DNA of 64,000 nt from Galaxea fascicularis (taxonomy: Eukaryota; Cnidaria; Anthozoa; Scleractinia; Euphylliidae). Where the stretch lies: assembly GCA_948470475.1 (NCBI GenBank), contig OX419338.1:32528382-32592381 (forward strand). Direction: 5' to 3'. Positions 21,602 through 32,610 of the stretch are shown here, piece after piece; the first letter of the stretch is position 1; every line of letters begins with the position of its first letter. The position numbers and the translations under genes are program-made. Below the pieces are notes generated by a model. That model did not search any database. It was not told where the DNA came from and saw nothing but the letters and a program-made list of their open reading frames with translations.

Positions 21602-22107
21602 GGGCCAGCAAAAACATTGTTTGACGACATTATGGGGCTTGAATGCTGTATAACTCCGCCAAATATTCAGTGAAGAGCCCTCGTTCACGGCTTACTTAAT
21701 TGAGCTGTTATTCGGTACGCAAATTACACTTGGCGAAATCTTATTGGCTAATCTCATCTATCAAGACTTCTAAGAAATATTGTTTGAATGTTCCTTTTTT
21801 TCTCGGAAAGTTTTGATCTCTTGTCCGGCACAAAGGAGGCGATTTGTTTATGTTGCCTACGACTATACGAACCATTATCAAGATTAACGAGGCATTAATG
21901 TATATTGAATCGATCACAAACTATGATTTCAGGAACTCGTGAGGCTATATTTTTGGCTCCACATCGCACATCTTGTCTTTCGTGCAAAAAACTATCTAAC
22001 CGTTCTTGCCATAGCCTTTTTCTAGTGTCTGCCGGTATACCCACAACAATTTAGGTTTTCCAAAAGTACATTAAATATTAAATGCTTCACTTCAGTATGA
22101 CTTTTCA

Positions 22108-22155
22108 TTTCACCGTCGAGAATGGGCCCAGCAACAACATCCTTTGACGACACCG
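22108..22155 (-). pseudogene. 5' fragment of third small-protein paralogue, copy B2
   Basis: This is the unit B equivalent of the relic at 2588-2693: the leader and the first dozen or so codons are recognisable (DVVAGPILDGE-like), with a non-ATG initiator. It is shorter than the unit A relic because neighbouring sequence has been lost. Confidence 0.55.
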
Positions 22156-22189
22156 GGAGGCTTTCCCTATGAATGCTGTAAACAGGTAA

Positions 22190-22440
22190 AACTCCGCCGA
22201 ATATTCAAGGGGGGTGACCGGCTCTAACAAGGCGGCCTGTTTCGAGAGAAAAACACAAAAACTCTTTCGGAAATCACGAGATTTTGACATAGTTCTTGGA
22301 TACTGCAGAAAAAAAGAGCGAAATTTGACATTTTAACAAGATTGTCACCGAAAAACTCGGGAGGATCTTCCGTTACACATGGTGTTGCTCAAACAACGTT
22401 TGTTAGAGTTGTCATCTCCCCGTGATTATACTCAGTGAAA
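22190..22440 (-). repeat. Interspersed repeat R1, unit B, minus-oriented copy
   Basis: Matches 2740-2960 of unit A and, inverted, 26460-26790. A block around the GAAATTCGG motif has been deleted in this copy. Confidence 0.5.
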
Positions 22441-22882
22441 TATTGGATTGTTTTGAAGGATCAAAAGTTGGGGTGGAAGGGGGAAGGGGAAGTTTAAAAT
22501 TAAAGAAAATTAGAAAATATCGGATTTAAAGGTGGTTGAAAATTTAAATTTTAAGTGAATAATTAGTGGACAAAGGCTAATTATGTGTACATCCTTTCTA
22601 CCCTTCTTTCTTTCATTCCTAATTCACCCAGTTTCCCACAAATTCATCCAGAATGCCCCCTTCAGCTACGATCGTAACAGGGACGATCCATTTCCGCCGC
22701 ATAATAAACAATATTTCTTAGAAATCTTGATACAAAAGATTAACCAATAAGATTTCGCCAAGTGCAATTGAGTCTGTTTCATGCTGTGCCGAACGAATAA
22801 CAGCCTTCGTCGAGTAAGCTGCGCAACAAAGGGTTTTCACCGAACATTCGGCGGAGTTTTACAGCATATTCAAAGCCTCACA

Positions 22883-23408
22883 ATGTCGTTAAGCGATATT
22901 TTTGCTGAGCCCATGCTCGACGATGAAAAGTATTTAGAAAAATACAGACAGCAGCTGCTTGATCTTGACAAGAAGGGACTACTTCCGAGACTTGACGTCA
23001 ACCTCAACTATAAAGTTTACTCAATTCGGAGAAGTGAATTCGGGGCGCATAAATCGATTGTGCTCACCACAGATGACGAGCATTTCGTAACCGTAGAGCT
23101 TGGTTTCATTACCGTAGATGGAAAGAAACATATTTATCCTGTCACAAGAGAGTTGTCCAAATCTAACAAGTCAAAGCTGCAGTATCACGGTACAGTTAAA
23201 GCCAAGGGTGAAGATTTGGTTGCAAAAGCAGTGGCGGTGATGAAAACGTTTGGCAGTTACTTCAAGTTTTGCAAAAACTGCCAAGACTTATTACTTAGAG
23301 GAAATTGGTCTGAAGGAAGCTCGAAATCTTACTGATAGCAACAAGGTGACAATAGCTGGGATCGCCGCCGCCATCATAGCCTTCTTGTTTGTCCTAATGC
23401 GGAAGTAA
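22883..23408 (+). pseudogene. Small LRAT/PLAAT-like tail-anchored protein, copy B3 (frameshifted)
   Basis: Starts MSLSDIFAEPMLDDEKYLEK and is collinear with the intact gene at 3896-4429 through both histidines and FCKNCQD, including the candidate catalytic Cys. An 8-bp deletion just after the NCQD codons then shifts the frame, which ends about 17 residues later at 23335. The original C-terminal coding sequence and its stop (23406-23408) are still readable in another frame. The product would lack the membrane anchor. Its promoter has the uninterrupted ancestral arrangement, without the 493-bp insert seen in unit A. Confidence 0.8.
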
Positions 23409-24177
23409 AGGAAACGTTCACTACAAGTCTTAAGAAAGGCTAACCTCATTGATAAGTGGCTAATACTTCGAATTTCTTTTTATTTTTGATGTTCGTGATT
23501 GCTGTGATATATTTTAGTAGCTGAAAACGTGCTACGATACCTTGTAGCAAATGGATTGCAGTTCCATAGAGAAACTGAAAGCGGAAATGTTAGCAACAGG
23601 CTCTCATACAGACAAGTCTCCGTTGTTACGGAGAACTTTGAAAAGAACTGGTTTATTTTACTCTTTTTTTCTGTACTATTAATCGTTTTTTTTTTTTTGC
23701 GGAATGTCGGCTTAACCAAATCGGCCAACAGTCTCTTCGGCTAAGGAGCCGATGACATATTCACTTCTTCATTGCGACTGGACGTTTGATTTGATTTGAT
23801 TTGTATAGTTTTGTGTTGATGAAACAATTATACGAGCACTCATCAAGTGTTAACTCGATGTCTTTCTTCGGTGTGTAACAGTGTATAAATAAAGTTATTT
23901 CATTTGAATGGATTTGATGGATTTGATTTGTTAAGGGAGGTGGAAAGAGGTGGGGGAGGGGGAGGGGGATGGAGGAGGAGGAAGTAAGTCGAATCAAGTT
24001 TTCGGCATCAATGCAGTGCACATTTTACCAAGGCAAGCAGATTTTTATGCATGCGCGCTTACCAGTAATCATAGCTCTTATGCAGAACAGGGTGAGTTGT
24101 TTTAACATGATCACTTGCAGGTGCTATCAAAGAGAGAAAAAAATGGGTAAAGCATACGTGAAGTAGGTAGGGAAGCC

Positions 24178-24540
24178 GCTGCCCAGTAAGTCTAGCCTCG
24201 TACGCCGACTCAGGGTTTCTATTTATTTAACTGCCAGGGACACGGGTACAACAGCAAGCGCCAATTACTGCGGGCCCGGTGGTCACAGCCAGGGTTCGTT
24301 ACGTCCCTAGTGGTTCTTTAACGTCCCACAGATTTAATTGTGGAGAGTTGTGAGACGGGACCTCCGATTTATCGTCCTTATCCAAGAAGACCAGAAAGTC
24401 TAACCATTTGCAGATGTCATTGCAAGGGAAGCACTTTCTCCTCAGTTATTTAAAGACCCTGAGTGTTGGTCCGGCCGGGGTTTGAACCCACGACCTCCCG
24501 CACGTTAGTTCGGAACTCTACCAACTGAGCTAACCGGTTT
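24178..24540 (-). mobile_element. tRNA-derived SINE, unit B copy
   Basis: Same insertion as 5190-5572. Here the A-box region reads TTAGCTCAGTTGGTAGAG, closer to a tRNA than the unit A copy. About 30 bp of the distal body seen in unit A are missing. Confidence 0.75.
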
Positions 24541-25049
24541 CTATTCTGCATAATGAAGTCGAAAATAATTTTTAAAAAAAACATCAAAAGGAAAAAGAAG
24601 ATATAGTTGAACCTCTCCATAACGGCCTTCTTGAGGACCGTAGTTAAAAATATTTAGTTTCTCTGTTTCATGTTTTTGTTCGCTTTTATGGCCTTGACGT
24701 CGACCCTGCACAAAACCCGCTGCCAAAACACACTTTTTTCGGCAGGATAACCAATCAAAAGTTTCGACTAATTTCTTCGCAACGAACTTGCGAAGCAAAA
24801 GCAAAAGATTGTGCAGGGTCAGGGTCGATTCAACATCTATTGCGACTGCACTGTTCTTACTTTTGAAATTTCCAGGGCGGTTTTATAACCTGTCCCTCGA
24901 CTAACTATGTGGGGACAGAGGAAAGTGGCCTTTGTAGAGAGGTGACCGTTATGAGGTAGCGGTGTAACGTGACACCTGTTGTTTTTGCTTTTTGTTGTAT
25001 ATAACAAGTACGTAACACAATTCAACATAAAACACAAACCAAAAATTAA

Positions 25050-25200
25050 TAGGCCATATTCGTATTCTCGGTATTGAACTGGATCTAACATGAAGTGGAG
25101 GCTCTTGCGGGGGAATCTTTTCATATGATAATGTTTCCCCCGCAAGAGCCTCCACTTCATGCTAGATCCAGTTCAATACCGAGAATACGAATATCGCCTA
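25050..25200. mobile_element. 151-bp near-perfect palindromic MITE, unit B only
   Basis: Two arms of about 66 bp, beginning TAGGC and differing at only a few positions, flank an 18-bp loop. Unit A lacks the block at the matching point (near 6045), reading ATTAATTCTCAG. The ends fall at TA dinucleotides, consistent with a TA-targeting (Tc1/mariner-like) non-autonomous element. Transcripts across it would form a long hairpin. Confidence 0.8.
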
Positions 25201-25359
25201 TTCTCAGAAGAAAAAATATCAACAAAGCTGAAATTAAGTACATCAGTTTCATTGCATCAGCTTCGTCTTCCGCAACAGTGACATCTTCGTTACTTTTATC
25301 AGTTACCTCGAGTAGTTCATTTCGTGACTTCCTTTCTCCAGCCAGATTGACCTTTTTCA

Positions 25360-25680
25360 TTAAAAATGGGGGTTTTAGACACTGTTTCAGTTTCAGGTAT
25401 AGCGGAGCGGTGTTAATGCTATGGAACAGTTTCCCCGACTCATTTGCGGCAGGCAGGATCTCTAGAATCTTTTCACGCTGGCTGCAGCGGTTTCTTTCAA
25501 TGTATGAATTGCTTCATCAAACGCGGCTCTCATATAAAGCAGTTTACTTAATTTATTGTAGTTTTAGATAGTTTAAATTGTGAATTTTTGTATAGTGTAT
25601 TATAACTAAGGATATACCAAATGTACATAACTGATGAGAAAACCTTGTATAAACAAACTTATTTGATTTGATTTGTGTTT
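25360..25680 (+). mobile_element. LINE 3' end remnant, unit B
   Basis: Unit B equivalent of 6180-6575, again encoding SFRYSGAVLMLWNSFPDSF and ending in TTTGATTTGATTTG. About 70 bp of the A/T-rich 3' stretch present in unit A are absent. Confidence 0.6.
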
Positions 25681-27759
25681 AAATCTACAACCCCCACTCG
25701 TCACCGTAGGCCCTTGCCATAACCCAACTGTTCCGGCTGGCCCTAATATATGTTGAAAGTAATGATTAGAAAAAGACAGCCCCCTTTCCCGAGTATGACT
25801 ACTTTTTTCATCAACCCTATCTTCTTATGACCCCCTCCTTTCTTGCCAGCCTTCCCCCCAGGCACTGAACAAATGAACACCTCATAACTCTATCCTCATC
25901 ACGTTACCCCATGCAACGTATCCAGCAATATGATCCGTCCCTACTTTGTTGAATGAAATTATCATTGCTAAAACGATGACACGTAATTATCTTCTTACCA
26001 AGAACTTACTTAGTACAAAATTGAGGAAACTGAAATAATTTCAGAATAGTACAAAAACGCTGATCTCGTCGGCTTTTTAAAATTATCTCACGTTTTCGTT
26101 GGTATATATTGCCGTCACTGTTGCTAAGTTTCCTATTAAATCTACTGAAAAAATTACCGCTCACTACTCTGGATCCAAAAGGGGCTTTTTTCGGAGTGAT
26201 GAGCGAGCGGCGAAGCCGCGATGCGAAGCCACGACGCCCGTCGTGGCGATATCTCACCGTATCCGACCTCGTCCCCAGGGTCCTCTCGAGATCTCACTGT
26301 ATTATATCTCAATTCTTCAGTCCAAAAGAAAATGGCATCCAAGGTAACCACTCACCGCCACTGTCACAGATTATATATTCTTTACTACATAAAGTACAAA
26401 TATGTGGCTCAACTTTGCTTCAGTTAAGTTCTTATTTCTCTTTCTCTTCCACATTATAAGCCCTAAAAATATGGTCAACGACACTATCTTCCTCACGGAG
26501 ATTACCGGGGGATCCGGAGTGACAACTTTAACCCTTAAACTTTGTGTGAACAACACTGTGTGTAACTTTGAGTTCTCCCGGAAATGCGGAAGATCCTCCC
26601 TACTTGGGTGACATTCTCGAAGAAATGTCAAACTTCCTTTTTCTTTTCTGCGATATCCCGAAACTATGTCATATTTCCCGCAAAAAGTCCCGAGGCTCCC
26701 GATTTCCGGCAAAATCTTCAGATTCCCGAAAGGATTTTTTTCCACCTGAAACAGGTCTTAGTAGATTTGTCAGCCCCCGTGAGATTATTGCACATAACAT
26801 TATTTATTTTATTGCCAAAGTTAAGTGTCCTTATTAGGCAGAGTGTCATGTTTTTGGACACGTCTTGTAACCTCATTTTGGTCTGAAGACACTGTAGGAC
26901 CATTACAAACGTGATGGGGGAGGGGGCGGGGGAGAATTTTAGCTTGCATAATTTGTTTTTTTCGCCCATTGCTTGTGCAGGATTTGTTTTGGAAGTGCAT
27001 GACTTTTCTTTGTTTGTTTGTTGTTGTTGTTTTTTTGCCTTCTTCATTGCACGATTTTTTCTTGTCCTTTTACCTCGCACATATTTTTTGGCTGTCCCCC
27101 GCCCCCCACCCCCTCATCACCTTTCTAATGGTCCCCTTATTTTGTATAATTTATTCAGCTTTAGTTATGGGTGAAAGTACGATCATGGATATTTTAGCAC
27201 AATATTTACAACGTTAGAATTGGGGTTCTATATAAACCGTCCAACGAGCAAACCAGGATTAAAATCGCTTCTACAGCAGTGAATTACCGAAGACTATCGA
27301 AATCAAGTTGCAATGTGATCTTAAATTCTCAACATTACTGACTGAAACTTCGTCATAGTTTTCGATATAGCTGAAGAGAAAGATACATAAGGTACCCAAG
27401 GAGAGGTGGATACAGGAAACAATAGGCAGCAATTTTGAGCCAGATGTTCTTCTTCTTTCCCAACTTCTCCGTCGTCCATCGCACGTACCATATTTCAATC
27501 CAGTCATTTTTGTATCCTTCCTCCGTCTTATATCTGCTTTAAAGTGTGCCCACAATTGGTGGCACTTGAGGATATGGGGATTAGCTAGTCGAGAGCATAT
27601 TTGTTACTTGTTGAAGGAAAAGGGTTTTTAGGACCTTCTTAAGCTTGAATTCCCAGCCATCCATTTTCTGCACCAGCATACGAACTAAGCACTACTGTTT
27701 TTTTTCTTTTTGACGACCTTGCCTTTGAAGCCGAGTTGTCGGGTATCAAAAGCTGGAAC
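25681..27759. other. Non-coding stretch before receptor gene, unit B
   Basis: Counterpart of 6576-8642, including the plus-oriented R1 repeat at 26460-26790. No gene is supported; open frames are not conserved between the units. Confidence 0.5.
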
Positions 27760-28776
27760 TCAGCGTGAGCCAGAGCGCACCGACCACTGCATCTGCATCT
27801 CGCGTAGCTCCATGACGTCAACTGTGGTATCACGGCAGGTTATTTTCTTCAGGATGTACAAGAAGCCGCGCCTGTATCCGGAGCTCTGGATGGCGTAAAT
27901 TAAGGGGTTCACAGAACAGTTTAGGAGTGTGAGATATTGCGCCCAATACCGGAGATCAGAAACATTTCCGACCTCGCTATATTGTAGGATCATCAAAAGC
28001 CCGTACGGGATAAAAGCGGCAAAAAACACTACCGTCAGTAATATGAGCACTCTGACTAATCTTTGCTTCTCTCTCGTTTCCTCTTGAGTAGCGCCCCGTT
28101 CACCGTTGTTGTTACAGATGGTTTTTTTGACGTGCATGCCGTAGATGATCTGCGAGTAGCAAAATGCGATTATCGTGAACGGAATAATGGTAAGAATCGC
28201 CATCAAACAGCAAATGTAGACAAACATTCTTTCCCTCGCCTCGCCGAAACTGCAGCGGCCTTGTGTGTTGGGGCAAATGTCAACTGCGGCAAACATTGGC
28301 GTCACAAGCGCCAAGGAAGTCACCCAGATGCCGACGATGACGTAGGCGATCTTGTCAGTCGTGAGCCTGCGAGATGGTGTCAGTGGTTTCATTAGTGCCT
28401 GATACCTTTCCACTGCCAGCAGGGTAAGCGTGAGCACTGTCACCAGAAGCGTTACTATGGGGATGGTGTTGGAGTAGATAAACTTACAGAGGAAACTCTC
28501 AAGTTCCGGGGAATAGGGTGGTCGTTGCTTGCTCACCACGACGTGGATAATTGTGAACAAATGCGTTGTGTTGTCTGCGGCAGCAACGTTGACTAACAGA
28601 TAGTTGGTGGTTGATCTCATTGCACGTATGACCTTTACGACTGCAATGACCAGCGAATTACCGATCAAGCCAATAACGACAATAATACACATGATAACCA
28701 ACTGGATTGTCTTGTCTTTCTGATTTTGATTACTGGAGTTTGTCGAGTTGGTACTGTTGTTTGACTCACAAGCCAT
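27760..28776 (-). CDS. Class A G-protein-coupled receptor, intronless, unit B copy
   Basis: A 338-residue receptor starting at the ATG at 28774-28776 (MACESNNSTNSTNSSN); the upstream frame is open but lacks an ATG. Landmarks are Asn40 in helix 1, Asp68, Cys97, ERY 123-125, Trp151, Pro160, Pro200, FIPY 255-258 and NPLIY 290-294. Loop cysteines at 168 and 175 could pair with Cys97. It is nearly identical to the unit A receptor in the membrane core. Differences concentrate in the N-terminus, the first extracellular loop (SKQRPPY versus RRHRPPY), the loop before helix 7, and the C-terminus, where it reads through to MQMQWSVRSGSR. The ligand is unknown; a peptide-receptor-like orphan is the safest label. 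Confidence 0.94.
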   Translation of the reverse strand: MACESNNSTNSTNSSNQNQKDKTIQLVIMCIIVVIGLIGNSLVIAVVKVIRAMRSTTNYLLVNVAAADNTTHLFTIIHVVVSKQRPPYSPELESFLCKFIYSNTIPIVTLLVTVLTLTLLAVERYQALMKPLTPSRRLTTDKIAYVIVGIWVTSLALVTPMFAAVDICPNTQGRCSFGEARERMFVYICCLMAILTIIPFTIIAFCYSQIIYGMHVKKTICNNNGERGATQEETREKQRLVRVLILLTVVFFAAFIPYGLLMILQYSEVGNVSDLRYWAQYLTLLNCSVNPLIYAIQSSGYRRGFLYILKKITCRDTTVDVMELREMQMQWSVRSGSR

Positions 28777-28879
28777 TGTATTCACTTTTTCTTTTGTTTT
28801 CACCTGGGTTCCAGTGCTGATGGTATTACATGTGCTGTGTGAGGAATTTGTGTTGGAAGAAAAGAATAGCAAAAGCAAT

Positions 28880-29302
28880 TAAAAACAGAATATTAGACGT
28901 TTAACTTTGGAATCCAGAAACACTGCAAATGACAACGCATTTTTCAGATCTAAGTAAGCTACAACTTTGAAAATGTGTGTTACATGGTGACATATTTTAA
29001 CAGATTCTAGTATCATCGTTGCTTGATGGTCTGTAGAAAGAGAATAATAACACCACTTTTAGATTCCAAGATCTACAATCGCGGCCTTAAAGTGTGCAGA
29101 AACACCTGCTTTGTCATGAAAATGGATTAGCAGTTTTAGTTCCTGCGTCACGCATTTAAAATAAGGTTCCCCTGTTGTCGCGTAAAAGTAAAGCAAGAAT
29201 ATTGTTTTGCTGATCCACATACATGCCGCACAGCCATCTGATGTACTGTTAATGATAAATGAATTCTTTTTTTTTATTTTCCCGTTTTGTCCTCCTTGCA
29301 GA
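28880..29302. other. Upstream region of receptor gene, unit B, no gene seen
   Basis: Matches 9738-10156 of unit A with small indels. No feature other than likely receptor 5' flank. Confidence 0.45.
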
Positions 29303-29798
29303 TTGCTAACTACTTAATAACCGAGAGTGAGGTCGTTACGGGAAAATCTCAAACTGAGGCCTTGCCGTATTGACCGAGCGATAGCGAGGTCAATACAGCT
29401 AGGCCGAGGTTTGAGATTTTCCCGTAACGACCGAACGATCGAGGTTATTAAGTTGTTTATTATATGGCCAATATAACGGTTCTGAGGGGAAAAAAATAGT
29501 TCAAGCACAAGTCGTCGCTTCACAGTAATCTATTCATTATTTTTTTTCCAAACTCAGGTCAAACGTTTCACTAACAGTTTTCCTGGTCGTGTTTTCAGTT
29601 TTTTGCTCTAGAGGCACCAATTTTCAATGTAAATAAAACAAATGTGGTCTTTGGATGACTTTTTGTTGTTTTTGTTCCTAATTTGCATCATCCGTAATCG
29701 GCCCGTGGGCATTACGGGAGAATAATGCCCTAGCGCTTCGCTTCGCTTAGCCAATCAGAGCGCGCGTTATATCGTATACAAACACTAGCCATATAATA
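29303..29798. mobile_element. Composite hairpin element, unit B only
   Basis: Unit A reads GCAGATCGATAAAGC without this block. The left part (29312-29452) is a long hairpin with about 65-bp arms starting ACTTAATAACC. The remainder is bounded by inverted TATTATATGGC-type ends (about 29457 and 29790). It contains a CCAATCAGAGCGCGCGTTATA segment near its right end. No ORF of note. Confidence 0.65.
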
Positions 29799-30638
29799 AT
29801 AAAGCATATTGACGTTCTTCCCTTTTCGAGATTGTTTGCTAACTATGCTTCAAGGATCCATATATCATGAAATTTTAATATGAAATATTTTATGTTTTAT
29901 AACTGCTACCATGATACATACCACGGTCTTAGGAAAAGCATATTGAAACCTCAGGGTGTGGTAAGAAATCTGAATGACTCGCACTATTTAAGTTAGTGTG
30001 ACAGATGGGCCGTATTTCATATTGCACAAGTGCACAGTCAACTTAGAAACTATTTCCATGACTTGAAGAGTTATAACACTTGAGCTCCTTGTCGGCAACG
30101 TTTTGCTGAAATACTTTCAGAGTTACAAGTGCGATAGTAATATATGGATTCAGCTTTCTTTTGATAAACCAAACACAAGCTAAACCCCAGGGCAAATCAT
30201 ATTTTTCCACCACGACGGCGGAAATCCTCTTTCCAGCTTTAAAGCTTTAGGACCCGCTTTATGCTGCTTCAGCAAAACAAGGAAAAAACGTTTTAAAGAC
30301 TTTTACCAACGCAAGCTTACAGACAAAATTCCCTTACGCTTTTCAATAAGTGGCGTCAAATGAAATAAAGCACTTCTCTAATACCAGCTTTCATTTCCAC
30401 TGCCACACTGAAATAACGATCTTTTTCACAATTACTTTTTAGTTGTCGTTGATGTTTATCGTTCCTGCAGGCTGTCCAAACTTCATCGCAGAAATCTAAA
30501 AAAAACCTCATCTGAAAACGATTACAGGGAAAATAATTAAAAATTCTTTGTCTTGCCTTCAGGGTATTAAAAAAAATCCCAGAAATCATTCCTTATCTCA
30601 TTTGGCTGTCGCTTACCTAACGTAATATTACCAAAATA

Positions 30639-30662
30639 CAGGAGCCCATTTATGGGCCCCTG
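30639..30662. mobile_element. 24-bp hAT-like palindrome with 7-bp target duplication
   Basis: A 24-bp near-perfect palindrome beginning CAGGAGCCCAT and ending with its complement is flanked on both sides by CAAAATA (30632-30638 and 30663-30669). Unit A has a single CAAAATA and no palindrome. The CAGG ends with a 7-8-bp duplication resemble a hAT-type element reduced to its two terminal repeats. Confidence 0.7.
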
Positions 30663-30669
30663 CAAAATA

Positions 30670-32044
30670 TAATTTATCACAATACTTTTACCTTTCTCTT
30701 TGTCAATTATTATTTGTGTTCGCAGTTACCTTGAAATTGTAGGCCTAAAACACACCAGACTTCAAATTCCAGTTGAAACTTATCACTGTCTCACCGACCC
30801 TGGAGAATTACGCCGATTTTCTTTTTCCTGGAACCTGGAAAATATAAAGAATCGAGTCAAGAAATATTAAAGCTCGCTTTATCTAACTGCGAAACAAATT
30901 TTGTGCAATTCTCTTACCAGCTTAGTTTTGTGAATTCTATACCCTGTCAACTTTAACAAATTGATTTTGATTCTGAAGTTGCCAGCTGTTTCTTGCTCTA
31001 TTGTCGCCTATTGTCTACATTAATTGTACGGGAAATAGCTATTTGTGTCACCATAAATATGCCTTCTACCCTTTTGTCTCTAGCTGTCCTCCGTCATAAG
31101 GTAACCAAAGTACGAACGTCTCTTGAGGGTTAATTTACGAACGAACCGACAGCTCCCTGACGGCTTTGTTTGAACAAATTGGCAAAAGGGTTTACATCCG
31201 GATAAAACGTGTACGACATTTAACTAGCAACAGAACCTAAAGGTATTGTTTGGTGGTTTCGTTTCTCATTCTTCATTACCATCCGCACAACAAAGAGCAA
31301 CGCAGCAAATTAAAATACTGCTTAATCGCGTAATTGCATAACCTATTAGGTTTCAATAATGCATATTTGCTCTGTACAATGTTGTTCTGTTTAGGTTTCG
31401 GCTATGAAAAAAAATCGAATCATGCGCCTTTATTAGCACCCTCACTCACACCTCTCACAAGAATCTTAAATTCAGCCGGAGGAGGTGGGCTCACCTAGAA
31501 AGAAGACGAACAAGAAGAAAGAAAGAGACATAACGTCGTTTTCCTTTGTCGGCTCGAGGAAGACCTTTAGATGTTTCCTGTATTTTTATTTATACGCACG
31601 TTGGCGGCATGGCCTGGTTTCCGCATGAGAAGAATGTCAGTTTTTAGACGATTATTTTGTCAGTTGTGTACGGATTATAATTAGCCGTACACTAGCCTTT
31701 CTTCCGACGGGTTTGAGAAATAAGCGCTTGATTTATCACTAATTCCAAACGTGCTGAAGATTATGACTGGAGCCGAACGAAACGTTTGTAAAGATTTGAT
31801 CGCCGTAAGTTAAATATATCAGTTTCTAGCGTCACAAAGTTTATCATAGCTTTCACTATGGAGACAGAAGAAAGCGACGAAAGATAGCAAAGGTAACATC
31901 GCTATTGACAAAGTGCGTAGTATATTTTACTGAGCGCGGTTGTCAGGTGGTTTGTAAAAAGGACGCGTCAGTTTTCCCTCTCCCCATTCCCCTCTCCCTC
32001 TTTTATCTTCTCGTTAACACAAGAACACTATATTTCACAAAGAA

Positions 32045-32083
<39 letters not shown>

Positions 32084-32225
32084 CACAGCAACACGTAACT
32101 TACCGTTATAAAAACAGGATGCGGAACAATTAGAATTTCGACTGAATCGTTTGTGATGTTCTAACAAGTTGAGCTATCCAAGTGATGTTCATACTTAAAA
32201 TAACATCCGAATATGACGGATAGCA
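30670..32225. other. Non-coding unit B stretch; empty sites of unit A insertions
   Basis: Aligns with 10998-12335 and 17769-18170 of unit A. It contains the unfilled target of the 191-bp MITE (near 31792) and, near 31815, the ATAT site where unit A has its 5.4-kb element. An AAAT microsatellite lies at 32044-32084. No gene was seen. Confidence 0.6.
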
Positions 32226-32610
32226 ATAACGATAGCCAACTGTGATAACCACCACAACCACAGTCAACGATGATCGCCTGGATGCTGGATGCAATTATGA
32301 TCACGAATATCATTACGATCCCGATCACAGTGGTTATCCCATTTACAGTCATAGTCACGGTCTGTAAAAACCACGATAACGATAAGGATCACTATCCCGA
32401 TGGCAATCATGATTACAGATACAATGATCACGCTAAGGATAACGACCACGATCACCCTGATCACAGTCCCGATGATGATCACGATCACGGTCCGCACAAT
32501 CACGATCGCATCACGATCATGATTTCGGTGAAAATCATCATTACCATTACGATCTCGATGGCAGTCACCACCAAGATCAGCATTACAATCCCAATCACGG
32601 TAACGGGCTT
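32226..32610 (+). repeat. Degenerate GATCAC-rich tandem tract, unit B
   Basis: Counterpart of 18126-18590, about 80 bp shorter, with repeat words lost at its left and centre. It stays open in long frames on both strands, as in unit A, despite the length change. Confidence 0.7.
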
